DNA from: Bradyrhizobium sp.
GTDB lineage: Bacteria; Pseudomonadota; Alphaproteobacteria; Rhizobiales; Xanthobacteraceae
Length of the DNA stretch: 64,000 bases
Direction: 5' to 3'
Assembly: GCF_016213215.1 (NCBI RefSeq)
Contig: NZ_JACRAW010000006.1
Coordinates: forward strand, 20,975-84,974
Below the pieces are notes generated by a model. That model did not search any database. It saw only the letters and a program-made list of their open reading frames with translations, and was not told the origin of the DNA. The position numbers were made by a program, and so were the translations under genes. Below are positions 28,404 to 36,005 of the stretch, one piece after another; position 1 is the first letter of the stretch; each line of letters starts with the position of its first letter.

Positions 28404-28901
28404 CTAGCCGCTCGCTCGGCCTGAGCGGCCGGGCTTCCGTTCGATGGAGTCCAGCGGCAGGCTCAAGAGCCGGTCGAGCACCACGATCAACGACGCCATC
28501 AGATCGACGCCAACGACCCTCTCGAGGTCGCGGTAACACGCGTCAACAGAAGGCGCTACCTCGCGAACCAGCGCGTGCCCTTTGCCGGCAAGGGCCACAA
28601 ACACCTTGCGCTGGTCCTCTCTGCTGCGCTCACGCGTGACGTATCCGACTTCTTCCAGACGCGAGAGAATGTTGGAGAGGCTGGGTCCGGAGATCTGGCA
28701 CAAGGACGAGATCTCGTGCTGTTCGAGCCGATCGTGATCGCTCACGACCCGCAATATGCGCCACTGCTGCTCGGTCAGGCCAAAGCGATGAAAGATCGGA
28801 CGGAAATGCTGAAGGAGCGTCTCTCGCGCCTGCAACAACATCATCGGAAGATTCCGCCGCCCGACGATACCGTTTTTGCGGGCTTCTGCCATTTTCTTCA
28901 T
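28404..28901 (-). CDS. hpaR: MarR family regulator, HpaR-like
   Basis: The 165-residue product has a winged helix-turn-helix of MarR type: FGLTEQQWRILRVVSDHDRL, then HEISSLCQISGPSLSNILSR and wing RERSREDQRKVFVALAGKG. N-terminal residues RRNLPMMLLQARETLLQHFR match the homoprotocatechuate repressor HpaR. The frame runs far upstream, but that part overlaps hpaD antisense, so ATG 28901 is used; GGAGAG lies about 13 bases before it. It is divergent from the dioxygenase gene, with a large palindrome between them, so it probably represses hpaD and itself. The inducer is likely an aromatic acid. Confidence 0.8.
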   Translation of the reverse strand: MKKMAEARKNGIVGRRNLPMMLLQARETLLQHFRPIFHRFGLTEQQWRILRVVSDHDRLEQHEISSLCQISGPSLSNILSRLEEVGYVTRERSREDQRKVFVALAGKGHALVREVAPSVDACYRDLERVVGVDLMASLIVVLDRLLSLPLDSIERKPGRSGRASG

Positions 28902-28938
28902 GGAAGTTACTTGCTCTCCGCGATGCCGGTCTTGACTC

Positions 28939-28967
28939 GTTAAGATCATAACGATTATTATCTTAAC
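28939..28967. promoter_or_regulatory. 29-bp palindrome, probable HpaR operator
   Basis: GTTAAGAT at 28939-28946 and ATCTTAAC at 28960-28967 are perfect inverted arms. The inner bases ATAA and TTAT also pair, so 12 of 14 positions are symmetric around 28953. AT-rich dyads of this kind are typical MarR operators. It covers the gap between hpaR and hpaD and ends 27 bp before ATG 28995, where a repressor would block hpaD. Confidence 0.7.
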
Positions 28968-28994
28968 AATATGTTCGATACTGGGGAGGAGTCC

Positions 28995-29840
28995 ATGGGT
29001 AAGATCGTCCTGGCGGCCAAGGTCGCGCACGTACCCTCGATCCTGATCTCGGAACGGGAAGGACCGCTGAAGGGAAAGCGCGACGGCGCGATCAAGGCGC
29101 TGCGCGAGCTCGGCAGGAGAGCCCGCGACCGAGGCGCCGACACGTTCCTTGTCTTCGATACGCACTGGATCTCGAACTTCGGCTGCCACATGAACGCCAA
29201 TGCGCGTCATCGCGGCACTTATACGAGCCATGAAGCGCCTCACATGATCCAGAACATGGCTTACGACTATCCGGGCGATCCTGAACTCGGCGACGCCATT
29301 GCGGCCGAGGCTGGCAAGGACGGTCTCGAGGTGCTGGCGCACAAGGTCGAGACACTCCCGCTCGAATACGGGACGATCGTGCCGATGCATTACATGAACC
29401 AGGGCGGCTGGGCGCGCGTCCTGTCGGTGGCGGCACCGATCTTCGCCAGCGTCGAGGAGAACCGCAAGTTCGGAGGCGCCTGCGCACGCGCCATCGCGGC
29501 GTCCAACCGCAAGGTCGCTGTCCTTGCCTCCGGCTCACTGTCGCACCGCCTCGTGTCCAACGATCAGGTCGGCGACGGTCAGTGGGAGCAGGTCGGCAGC
29601 GAATTCAACCGGCAGATGGATCTGCGCGTCCTCGACCTGTGGAAGGAGCGCCGCTATGCCGAATTTGTCAGGATGCTTCCCGAGTATTCGACCAAGTGCA
29701 ACGGCGAAGCCTTGATGGCCGACACGCACATGATGTTCGGCCTGCTCGGCTGGGACGCCTACAAGGGCGAGACCGAGGTGCTCTGCCCCTACTTTCCGTC
29801 CTCCGGAAGCGGGCAGATCATCGCCGAGCATCATCTCTGA
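28995..29840 (+). CDS. hpaD: 3,4-dihydroxyphenylacetate 2,3-dioxygenase-like extradiol dioxygenase
   Basis: The 281-residue product from ATG 28995 has GGAGGAG six bases upstream; a frame extension of eight codons is ignored. It is a class III extradiol (LigB-fold) enzyme: LAAKVAHVPSILISEREGPL with early metal-ligand His, DTHWISNFGCHMNA, EYGTIVPMHYMN and ASGSLSHRLVS. These match HpaD, which opens the ring of homoprotocatechuate using Fe(II). No other hpa genes (hpaE, F, G, H, I) are in the window, so the pathway must be completed elsewhere. Divergent hpaR probably controls it. Confidence 0.8.
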   Translation: MGKIVLAAKVAHVPSILISEREGPLKGKRDGAIKALRELGRRARDRGADTFLVFDTHWISNFGCHMNANARHRGTYTSHEAPHMIQNMAYDYPGDPELGDAIAAEAGKDGLEVLAHKVETLPLEYGTIVPMHYMNQGGWARVLSVAAPIFASVEENRKFGGACARAIAASNRKVAVLASGSLSHRLVSNDQVGDGQWEQVGSEFNRQMDLRVLDLWKERRYAEFVRMLPEYSTKCNGEALMADTHMMFGLLGWDAYKGETEVLCPYFPSSGSGQIIAEHHL

Positions 29841-29940
29841 ACGAGCGCCGGCCGGGACAGCCGGTAAGGAACCGCAAGCCGGATTGAGCGAAGCGAATCC
29901 GAGACCGCTCTCGCTTCGCTCGTCGGGCGGCCAGCCACGG

Positions 29941-30222
29941 TCAATGCACTCGATGCACGACGTGCGGGCGGCCGAGATGCAGCAACCCCTGAACGGCCGA
30001 CAGACGATCTTCCAACGCGGCAATCGTGGCTCTCAGATTGTCACGTCGCTGATCGAGAATCCGGCTGGCGGGATCGGACAGCTTGGTCTTCGCCCGTTGC
30101 CGACGGATGTCGAGCATCGACCTGCGAAGGCCTTCGATCAGAGCCGTCAGGCGCTTCGCCTCGTTCGACATTGACCGTGATGCGACAATGTGGCGGCGCG
30201 TTTCCAGGTGATGGTGTCTCAT
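29941..30222 (-). CDS. 93-aa helical hypothetical protein
   Basis: ATG 30222 gives MRHHHLETRRHIVASRSMSN, then a helical stretch AKRLTALIEGLRRSMLDIRR and RILDQRRDNLRATIAALEDR. The upstream GGGAGGAATC is a good ribosome site. A basic, amphipathic helical protein resembling small Bradyrhizobium proteins. Another frame (30041-30238) overlaps it but looks less protein-like. Confidence 0.5.
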   Translation of the reverse strand: MRHHHLETRRHIVASRSMSNEAKRLTALIEGLRRSMLDIRRQRAKTKLSDPASRILDQRRDNLRATIAALEDRLSAVQGLLHLGRPHVVHRVH

Positions 30223-30441
30223 CCATGATTCCTCCCATTGCCTACCCCCGTGAAGAGGTTGACCGGAAAATCTTACCGCCCACAAAATCCAGCTCCGACG
30301 AATTGGATCAAATTGCATGCGCTTGTCGGTGGGACCTCGTGACCAAGGAGCGGACAGGTCGATTAGGGGGATCGCGGCACTATCCAAGAAAGTGCCGATC
30401 CGATCGCTTCCCGGAGTTCGTCGATGAGAGGTCAAGGACGA

Positions 30442-31626
30442 TCATCCGCTCGCGTCGCCCGCGACCTGATACACGGCGCGCTCGAAGGCATCGAACGCCT
30501 TGAGGACCACAGGATCGACGAAGGGCAGGATCTGCGTCATGAACACGCCGGCGATCTTCGCCGCCGGATCGAGCCAGAAATAGGTGTTGTTGAGGCCCGC
30601 CCATGCGAGGCTGCCCGCGCTCCTTCCGCCCGGCACCGCTTCGACATTGATGAGGAAACTCAGGCCCCATTTCTTGACAATGCCGGGCATCAGGTCGACG
30701 TCGCAGGACAGTTGCGGGTTCTGGGTTGGCAGCGGCTGCACGTTGAGCGCGCCCATGTGGTTCGCGCCCATCAGGGCGACGGTCTCTTCCTTGAGGATGC
30801 GCGCGCCCTCCAGTTCGCCGCCGTTCATCAGCGCCCGCAGGAAACGCAAGTAATCGGACGCGGTCGAGAACAGGCCCCCGCCGCCCGGGTAGAACTCGCG
30901 CGCCCCCGCCGCGCCCGGCGGCTCGGTCATGACCTCGAGGGCGCCATCCGCCTTGCGCGCATGCACCGCGGCCATGCGGCCGGCCCATCCGGCTCGTGCG
31001 ATGTAGCTGGTGTCGCGCATGCCAAGGGGGCCGAGAACCTGCTTCTGTAAGTAAGTCTCGAGATCGAGGCCGCTCACCGCCTCGATGAGACGCCCGACCA
31101 TCTCGATATTGACGCCGTATTCCCAGCGCTCGCCGGGCTCATTGGCGAGCGGCACGGTCAGCGCCAGCAGCTTGCCGCTGCGCATCGGAGGAATCTGCTT
31201 CTCCTCCATGTAGCGCGCGATCCTGTCGTTCCACATCTCGTAGGCAAAGCCGGCGGTATGCGTCAGCAGGCGCCGCAGCGTGATTTCGTTGCGCGGGGGC
31301 CGCAGGACGGGACCGTTGTCGTCGAAGCCGACAAGGACCATGGCCTCGCCGAGAAACGGCAGGACTTCCCTCGCCGGCTGATCGAGCGAGAGCCTGCCCT
31401 GCTCGACCAGCTGCATGGCGCCTGTCGCGGTGATCGCCTTGGTCATCGATGCGATGCGAAACAGGGTGTCGGTCGTCATCGGCTCGGGCTGTGTCACTGC
31501 CCTGCGTCCATACGCCCCTTCGAAAATCACCCCGTCGGCCGTCGCCGCCGCGGCCACGAGTCCCGCAATTCGGTCGGGCCCGAGCGCCGCCTCGAGCGCC
31601 TGCCGGATTGGTTGAATGTCACGCAT
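30442..31626 (-). CDS. serine hydrolase, beta-lactamase/esterase family
   Basis: This 394-residue protein has the class C beta-lactamase/penicillin-binding-like pattern: catalytic Ser60 and Lys63 in IASMTKAIT, and a Tyr-x-Asn equivalent YGVN in PGERWEYGVNIEM. ITLRRLLTHTAGFAYEMW is a family signature. No signal peptide is seen, so it is probably a cytosolic esterase or amidase such as EstB-type rather than a true beta-lactamase. ATG 31626 is chosen as start (AGGCTCTC upstream). The frame upstream has a long low-similarity extension. Confidence 0.85.
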   Translation of the reverse strand: MRDIQPIRQALEAALGPDRIAGLVAAAATADGVIFEGAYGRRAVTQPEPMTTDTLFRIASMTKAITATGAMQLVEQGRLSLDQPAREVLPFLGEAMVLVGFDDNGPVLRPPRNEITLRRLLTHTAGFAYEMWNDRIARYMEEKQIPPMRSGKLLALTVPLANEPGERWEYGVNIEMVGRLIEAVSGLDLETYLQKQVLGPLGMRDTSYIARAGWAGRMAAVHARKADGALEVMTEPPGAAGAREFYPGGGGLFSTASDYLRFLRALMNGGELEGARILKEETVALMGANHMGALNVQPLPTQNPQLSCDVDLMPGIVKKWGLSFLINVEAVPGGRSAGSLAWAGLNNTYFWLDPAAKIAGVFMTQILPFVDPVVLKAFDAFERAVYQVAGDASG

Positions 31627-32075
31627 GAGAGCCTCGCAGGAACCCGGTCGATCCGCGCCCGGAAGCAGGCAGCGCGTCGGCCTGGCCGGATGAGAATTTG
31701 GTACTGGATAGCACGGCCGAGGGCCAGTTTCCGGTTGCGCCGCCCTCGGTGCGGCAAGCCGGGGCACCAAAGCCGGAGTTAAAAGCGTTGCCAAAAAGCA
31801 GCAACGCTTCGCCGCCTGCACGCATGTCCGCGCTATGCACAGGGATCGGTATTGTCGCGGTCTTGACTTCTCGAAAAATATTTCGGGCGAGAGTCGCAAA
31901 CCGAACGGACAAAAGCTGCGATCCTCGACCATAGTCGTATCAGGGCTGGTCGAAGCTCATCCAAACAATGCTGGAATGCGGAAGCGGGACAACTGCCCCG
32001 CCTCCTGTGTGCTCCGCGCTGCAATGCAGCGGCTCGGGGAATGATCGCGCTTGGGAAAAAAAGGATCTTTGTGCA
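31627..32075. other. 449-bp divergent intergenic region
   Basis: This gap lies between the serine hydrolase and phasin genes and should hold both promoters. I see an AT-rich dyad CGAAA-AATA-TTTCG at about 31873-31886 and no supported gene. The phasin ribosome site AAGGA lies at the end. Confidence 0.4.
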
Positions 32076-32540
32076 GTGAGTGAAAGTGAAATGAAAGCTA
32101 CAGCGAACGAAACGAACAGCTTTGCGATCCCACCCTTCGAATTTCCAAAAATGGCGCTGCCTGAACTTGGCGAAATCGCCGAGCGGGGGCTCGCCCGCGC
32201 ACAGGAAGGCTGTGAGAAGATGAAGAGCGCGTCGGAAGCGGTAACGGACACCCTGCGCCAGACCTATTCGAGCAATGCCAGCGGCGCGACCGACTATGGG
32301 CTCAAGGTGATCGAGATTTCGAGCGCCAACACCACCTCTGCGATCGATTTCTTCGCCGAGCTGCTGGGCAGCAAATCGATGACCGACGTCCTTGCCGTGT
32401 CCGCGGCGCAGGCGCGCAGAGCCTTCGAGACCACCTCGGCGCAGAACAAGGAATTGTGGGAACTCGCCCAGAAGGTTGCAAACCAAACCAGCGAGCCGAT
32501 CCGGAGGCACGTCGCCAACGTCCTTCAGCAGGCCAAATAG
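32076..32540 (+). CDS. phasin family protein
   Basis: The 154-residue product is almost entirely helical: FPKMALPELGEIAERGLARA, ASEAVTDTLRQTYSSNASGA, YGLKVIEISSANTTSAIDFF. This is the Phasin_2 pattern of alphaproteobacterial polyhydroxyalkanoate-granule proteins, which coat PHB granules or bind membranes. GTG 32076 is used because AAGGA lies upstream; ATG 32091 is an alternative. No PHA synthase or depolymerase gene is in the window. A strongly structured RNA with terminator follows directly. Confidence 0.8.
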   Translation: MSESEMKATANETNSFAIPPFEFPKMALPELGEIAERGLARAQEGCEKMKSASEAVTDTLRQTYSSNASGATDYGLKVIEISSANTTSAIDFFAELLGSKSMTDVLAVSAAQARRAFETTSAQNKELWELAQKVANQTSEPIRRHVANVLQQAK

Positions 32541-32583
32541 GCGCCCCGTTCGATTCACGTCCAAGGTTCGCTCAGGAGGGAAT

Positions 32584-32708
32584 CCGGCCGGTTGGACCAA
32601 GCGCCACGAGCACTGCCCCCACGTGCTCGAACGAACAACAGGTGCTCGACGCCCCCCAAGTCCTCGCACCGCCACAAGAGGCGCAATCCAACCGGCCGGT
32701 CTTTTTTT
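32584..32708 (+). ncRNA. candidate structured small RNA ending in an intrinsic terminator
   Basis: The outer stem pairs CCGGCCGGTTGGA (32584-32596) with TCCAACCGGCCGG (32687-32699), 13 bp perfect. GCGCC (32601-32605) pairs with GGCGC (32680-32684) inside it. Two hairpins sit within: CGAGCAC/GTGCTCG (32607-32613 and 32623-32629) and GGTGC/GCACC (32641-32645 and 32666-32670). Their loops are C-rich (CCCCC and CCCCCC). A T7 tract follows at 32702-32708. It lies 43 bp after the phasin stop and could be the phasin 3' end, a processed small RNA or a leader of the next gene. Confidence 0.55.
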
Positions 32709-32746
32709 GCTCAACATCAATAAAGAGAAAAGTAAGGGAGGCTCAC

Positions 32747-32986
32747 ATGGGTATGGTGATGATCGAGTGTCCGCAAACCGGGCGCGCAATTCCGACCGGC
32801 ATCAAGACCGACCGCGACAGCTTCATGCGGAGCGCGGTGTTCTTCTCGCGCACCCGCTGCCCGTTCTGCGACACCGATCACTCCTGGTTCGCGCCCGAAG
32901 CCTGGGTTCAGGAGTCCGGCAGCTGGGCGATCCCGCCCCGCGCGGGCTCCATGGCTGATGGTCCCGATACAGCTCATCAGCGATGA
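32747..32986 (+). CDS. 79-aa hypothetical protein with paired cysteines
   Basis: It starts MGMVMIECPQTGRAIPTGIK, then SAVFFSRTRCPFCDTDHSWF. Cys8 plus CPFC and a His suggest a small zinc- or thiol-type site, although the first half has only one Cys. Similar short proteins with ECPxTGR are common in Bradyrhizobium. GGGAGG is a clear ribosome site, and the leader begins just after the structured RNA terminator. Confidence 0.65.
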   Translation: MGMVMIECPQTGRAIPTGIKTDRDSFMRSAVFFSRTRCPFCDTDHSWFAPEAWVQESGSWAIPPRAGSMADGPDTAHQR

Positions 32987-33004
32987 ACGTGACGGAGGGA
33001 CACC

Positions 33005-33196
33005 ATGGCGCAGACGCAAATCCCGCCTGAAACCTCTCCCTTCCTGCTGCAGGCCAAGGACTTTCTTAAACGGGCACGCCGACTGAAACCGGGCCCGGCC
33101 CGCAATGAACTGCGCGAAGTGGCAAGGGTGCTGCGCCAGGTCGCAAGGCAGCAAACGCAACATGGATTCGCGCCGCCCCCGGCGGAGCCACACTGA
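33005..33196 (+). CDS. 63-aa basic hypothetical protein
   Basis: The sequence begins MAQTQIPPETSPFLLQAKDF, then LKRARRLKPGPARNELREVA and continues to AEPH. A single amphipathic basic helix region is predicted. GGAGGGA precedes the ATG, and it lies 18 bp after the previous small gene on the same strand. It converges with the Crp-type gene. The family is unassigned. Confidence 0.55.
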   Translation: MAQTQIPPETSPFLLQAKDFLKRARRLKPGPARNELREVARVLRQVARQQTQHGFAPPPAEPH

Positions 33197-33208
33197 TCGG
33201 GACTCCCG

Positions 33209-33997
33209 CTATTCCTTCGGTCCGGAAGCGGCTTTACGCTCCGGGACGGTCGCGTCTGCCTGCAGGGGCGCCGCGGCGCGCGGCACCGCGGACAGCTCCT
33301 CGTCATAGCTGCGGCCGAGCCTGGCCTGCATCACCGCATAGCATTCGCACGCAACGTTCTCGAGCCGGTTGCGGTCGATCTCGATGAATCCGCGCCGTTC
33401 GGATCTGATTGCCCCGGCGGCGCGCAGCCGGCTCATCGTCAGCGTCACCGTCGTCCGCCGTACACCGAGCAGCTGGGCGAGGGCCTCCTGGGTCAGCGGA
33501 AGCACGTCGGCGGCAACACGGTCGTGAAGTTCGAGCAGCCACCGCCCCATGCGCCGTTCGACCGAATGCAGCGCGTTGCACGCAGCGACATGCTGAAGCT
33601 GCAGGAGCTGCGTCCGGACGTGGACGTGCAACACGTGCCGGATGGCGGCGCTGCGGGCAAAGGCCGACTGCAGTTTCGGGACAGGAATCTGCAACGCGGT
33701 GCCCGCCACGCGAACCGTCGCGGTGACAGGCGAGCGAGAGGGGCCGAGCACGGCGAGCACGCCGACTGCGCCTTCGGGGCCCATCAGCGTGGTCGCGACC
33801 GTATGTCCGTCGGGCATGTCGACCATGAAGGCGATGGCGCCGCTACTGGGAAAGTAGACTTGGTCGATCTCATCGCCCGAGCGCAGCAGCACCGTGTCGA
33901 CACCGAACGCGACGTTCTGAAGGTGCGGCTTCAGCAAATCGAAGTCCGCACGGGGCAACGCCGCCAAGAGCCGGTTCGCTTTGCTCGTCGGGCGCAC
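33209..33997 (-). CDS. Crp/Fnr family transcriptional regulator
   Basis: The 262-residue product has an N-terminal cyclic-nucleotide-binding-like beta-roll (VDTVLLRSGDEIDQVYFPSS; MVDMPDGHTVATTLMGPEGA) and a C-terminal Crp-type winged helix (LPLTQEALAQLLGVRRTTVT; SRLRAAGAIRSERRGFIEID). The canonical cAMP Arg-Ser segment is not apparent, and there is no Fnr-type N-terminal Cys cluster. It probably belongs to the Crp/Fnr branch that responds to another signal. Regulators of this shape are abundant in Bradyrhizobium. Targets are unknown. Confidence 0.85.
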   Translation of the reverse strand: MRPTSKANRLLAALPRADFDLLKPHLQNVAFGVDTVLLRSGDEIDQVYFPSSGAIAFMVDMPDGHTVATTLMGPEGAVGVLAVLGPSRSPVTATVRVAGTALQIPVPKLQSAFARSAAIRHVLHVHVRTQLLQLQHVAACNALHSVERRMGRWLLELHDRVAADVLPLTQEALAQLLGVRRTTVTLTMSRLRAAGAIRSERRGFIEIDRNRLENVACECYAVMQARLGRSYDEELSAVPRAAAPLQADATVPERKAASGPKE

Positions 33998-34243
33998 GGG
34001 CAGGGTTCTTCTCTCAAGTAATCAAAACAAAATTAACGTGGACAGTGGGAACTGGTTCCTCCCGATACAGCTGCCCCGAACGCCACCCGCCCAGATGTTG
34101 TCTTCCGGACGGGTCCGGCCGGGGTGGGGCGTGGCGTCGATGCGCGCCGTGCTCGCGAGGAACCTTTGATCGAAACGCGAGTTCCGCGGGAACGTCGCAC
34201 CAGCCGCAGGGCGGAGCCGCCGACGAAATGCGCCGGCTACAGC

Positions 34244-35974
34244 CTACCCCGCCACATGCCGGATCGCCGCACGGGCGAGGAAGCGCAGTTTTTCGTTGAG
34301 CGGGAAGCGGGCAAAGTTGGTCTTCACCGCACCTTCGGTGAACGCGGTGCGCTTGGAATAATCGATGCGCACGGCGACGATCACCGGCCTGCCCGTGGCC
34401 GCGGTTCTCTGGGCCTCGGCGATCGCGCCCGCGATCTCACCGTTGTCCTTCATCGGCACGTAGGCAGCCCCAGTGGCGAGCGCGACGCCCTCGATGTTGA
34501 GCTTGCCGATCCTCGTGCACGGCTTGCGCCCGTAGGGAATGGCCTGGGCCTGGCCGATCTGCGCGAGTTCGCCGTCGTTGAAGATGTAATAGATCACCCC
34601 GAGGTCGTTGGAAGAGGCGGTGACGATCTCCATGCACGTCATCATGAAGGCGCCGTCGCCGACGACCGCCTGCACCGCGCGGTCGGGGAATGCGAGCTTG
34701 GCACCGATCGCCGCCGGCACTGCATAGCCCATGCAGTTGAAATCGGTCGGCAGGATCACGCTTTTCGGCGCATGAATCGGCATCAGCTCGGCGGTGAGAA
34801 AGGTGTGATTGCCGTCGTCGATGGCGAGAATCCCGTCATCCGGCATCTGGCGCCGCAGTTCGTCGAAGAACCGCACGGGGTTGACGAGACCGCTGGCGTC
34901 GTTGCGATACCAGCTCTCGTGATACGCCGCCTTGTCCTTCCTGATCTGCTCGCGGATCGCGCCCTGCCCTCGCCGCACTCCCCTCGCCTCGAGCTCCTTG
35001 AGGAGCTGCTTCAGCACAACGCCGGCGTCGCCCGCGATGCCGACCTTGGCCGGGTAGTTGGCGCCAAAGACATCGGGATTGATATCGATGTGGATGAGGT
35101 TCTCCGGCACGTCCGCGCCATAGCTGCCGGTTGCGATCTCGGCAAAGCGCGTCCCGATCGCGACCATGCAGTCGCAATTCTTGAAGGCGTTCTGCGCCGC
35201 CGGCACCGCCGAGGCGCCGAAACCGAAGCCGGTGTGCAGCGGATGATTGCCGAGGAAAACCGAAAGGCCTTGCAGCGTCGTTGCCACCGGCGCCTCCAGT
35301 CTTTCGGCCAGCGCGACGAGTTCGGCGGTCGCATCGCGCGCGCCCCAGCCGGCAAAGATACAAGGGTGTTTCGCCTGCGCCAGCAGCTCCGCCGCGCGCC
35401 CAATTTCCGAAGGGGCCTCCACCACCGGCGGCTTTGCCGGCGCGAACTGCGGCAGCTCGCCGATTTCCTCGGTCATCATGAGGATGTTGACGGGCAGCTC
35501 GACAAAGACCGGGCCCGGCTCGCCGGAGGTTGCGATCGCATAGGCCTTGAACAGCGTCGGCACGACCTCGTCATGGCGGGTGACGCGGAACGTCGCCTTG
35601 GTCAACCCGCCCATGAACTTGTGAGTGTCCATCTGATGGAGCTGATAGCGGTGGCCGGTGTCGGTGCGCGGCCCGCCGGAGATCACCAGCATCGGCACGC
35701 CGTCGAGAAAGGCCTCGCCGATGCCGCTGGCCGCATGCGTCAGCCCCGCGGCCGGCACCACCGTCAGCACGCCGATGGACTCGGTGAGCCGCCCGACGGC
35801 ATCGGCCATAAAGGAAGCCCCGCCCTCGTGCGTGACCAGCACCTGGGTGATGCGGTTCGACGAGTTCAGCGCATCGTAGAGCTCAGTCGTGTGCACGCCG
35901 GGAATGCCGAACGTAAAGCGCGCCCCGATCTGCTCCAGCGCGTACACCGCAAGCCAGGCTCCCGTTCTCTTCAT
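34244..35974 (-). CDS. thiamine diphosphate-binding enzyme, acetolactate synthase-like
   Basis: This 576-residue protein has the ThDP-enzyme three-domain layout. The N-terminal PYR domain includes FGIPGVHTTELYDAL and the activating Glu (VTHEGGASFMADAVGR). The central domain has FAGWGARDATAELV. The C-terminal PP domain has GDGAFMMTCMEIVTASSNDL followed by FND, the metal and diphosphate-binding GDG...N motif. It resembles acetolactate synthase and 5-guanidino-2-oxopentanoate or sulfopyruvate decarboxylases. The reaction cannot be fixed from sequence. It lies 31 bp after the FAD-dehydrogenase gene and is probably cotranscribed; a promoter upstream of 37616 is implied. Confidence 0.8.
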   Translation of the reverse strand: MKRTGAWLAVYALEQIGARFTFGIPGVHTTELYDALNSSNRITQVLVTHEGGASFMADAVGRLTESIGVLTVVPAAGLTHAASGIGEAFLDGVPMLVISGGPRTDTGHRYQLHQMDTHKFMGGLTKATFRVTRHDEVVPTLFKAYAIATSGEPGPVFVELPVNILMMTEEIGELPQFAPAKPPVVEAPSEIGRAAELLAQAKHPCIFAGWGARDATAELVALAERLEAPVATTLQGLSVFLGNHPLHTGFGFGASAVPAAQNAFKNCDCMVAIGTRFAEIATGSYGADVPENLIHIDINPDVFGANYPAKVGIAGDAGVVLKQLLKELEARGVRRGQGAIREQIRKDKAAYHESWYRNDASGLVNPVRFFDELRRQMPDDGILAIDDGNHTFLTAELMPIHAPKSVILPTDFNCMGYAVPAAIGAKLAFPDRAVQAVVGDGAFMMTCMEIVTASSNDLGVIYYIFNDGELAQIGQAQAIPYGRKPCTRIGKLNIEGVALATGAAYVPMKDNGEIAGAIAEAQRTAATGRPVIVAVRIDYSKRTAFTEGAVKTNFARFPLNEKLRFLARAAIRHVAG

Positions 35975-36005
35975 GATGTCCCCTTACCGCTCATCCGGGC
36001 TACGC

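Noticed and set aside
30041..30238. 65-aa minus-strand frame overlapping the 93-aa helical gene
   Set aside because: It is Pro/Arg/Ser rich with no helical pattern, unlike the alternative frame.
31873..31886. CGAAA-AATA-TTTCG dyad before the phasin gene
   Set aside because: Arms are only five bases long and can occur by chance in an AT-rich promoter region.
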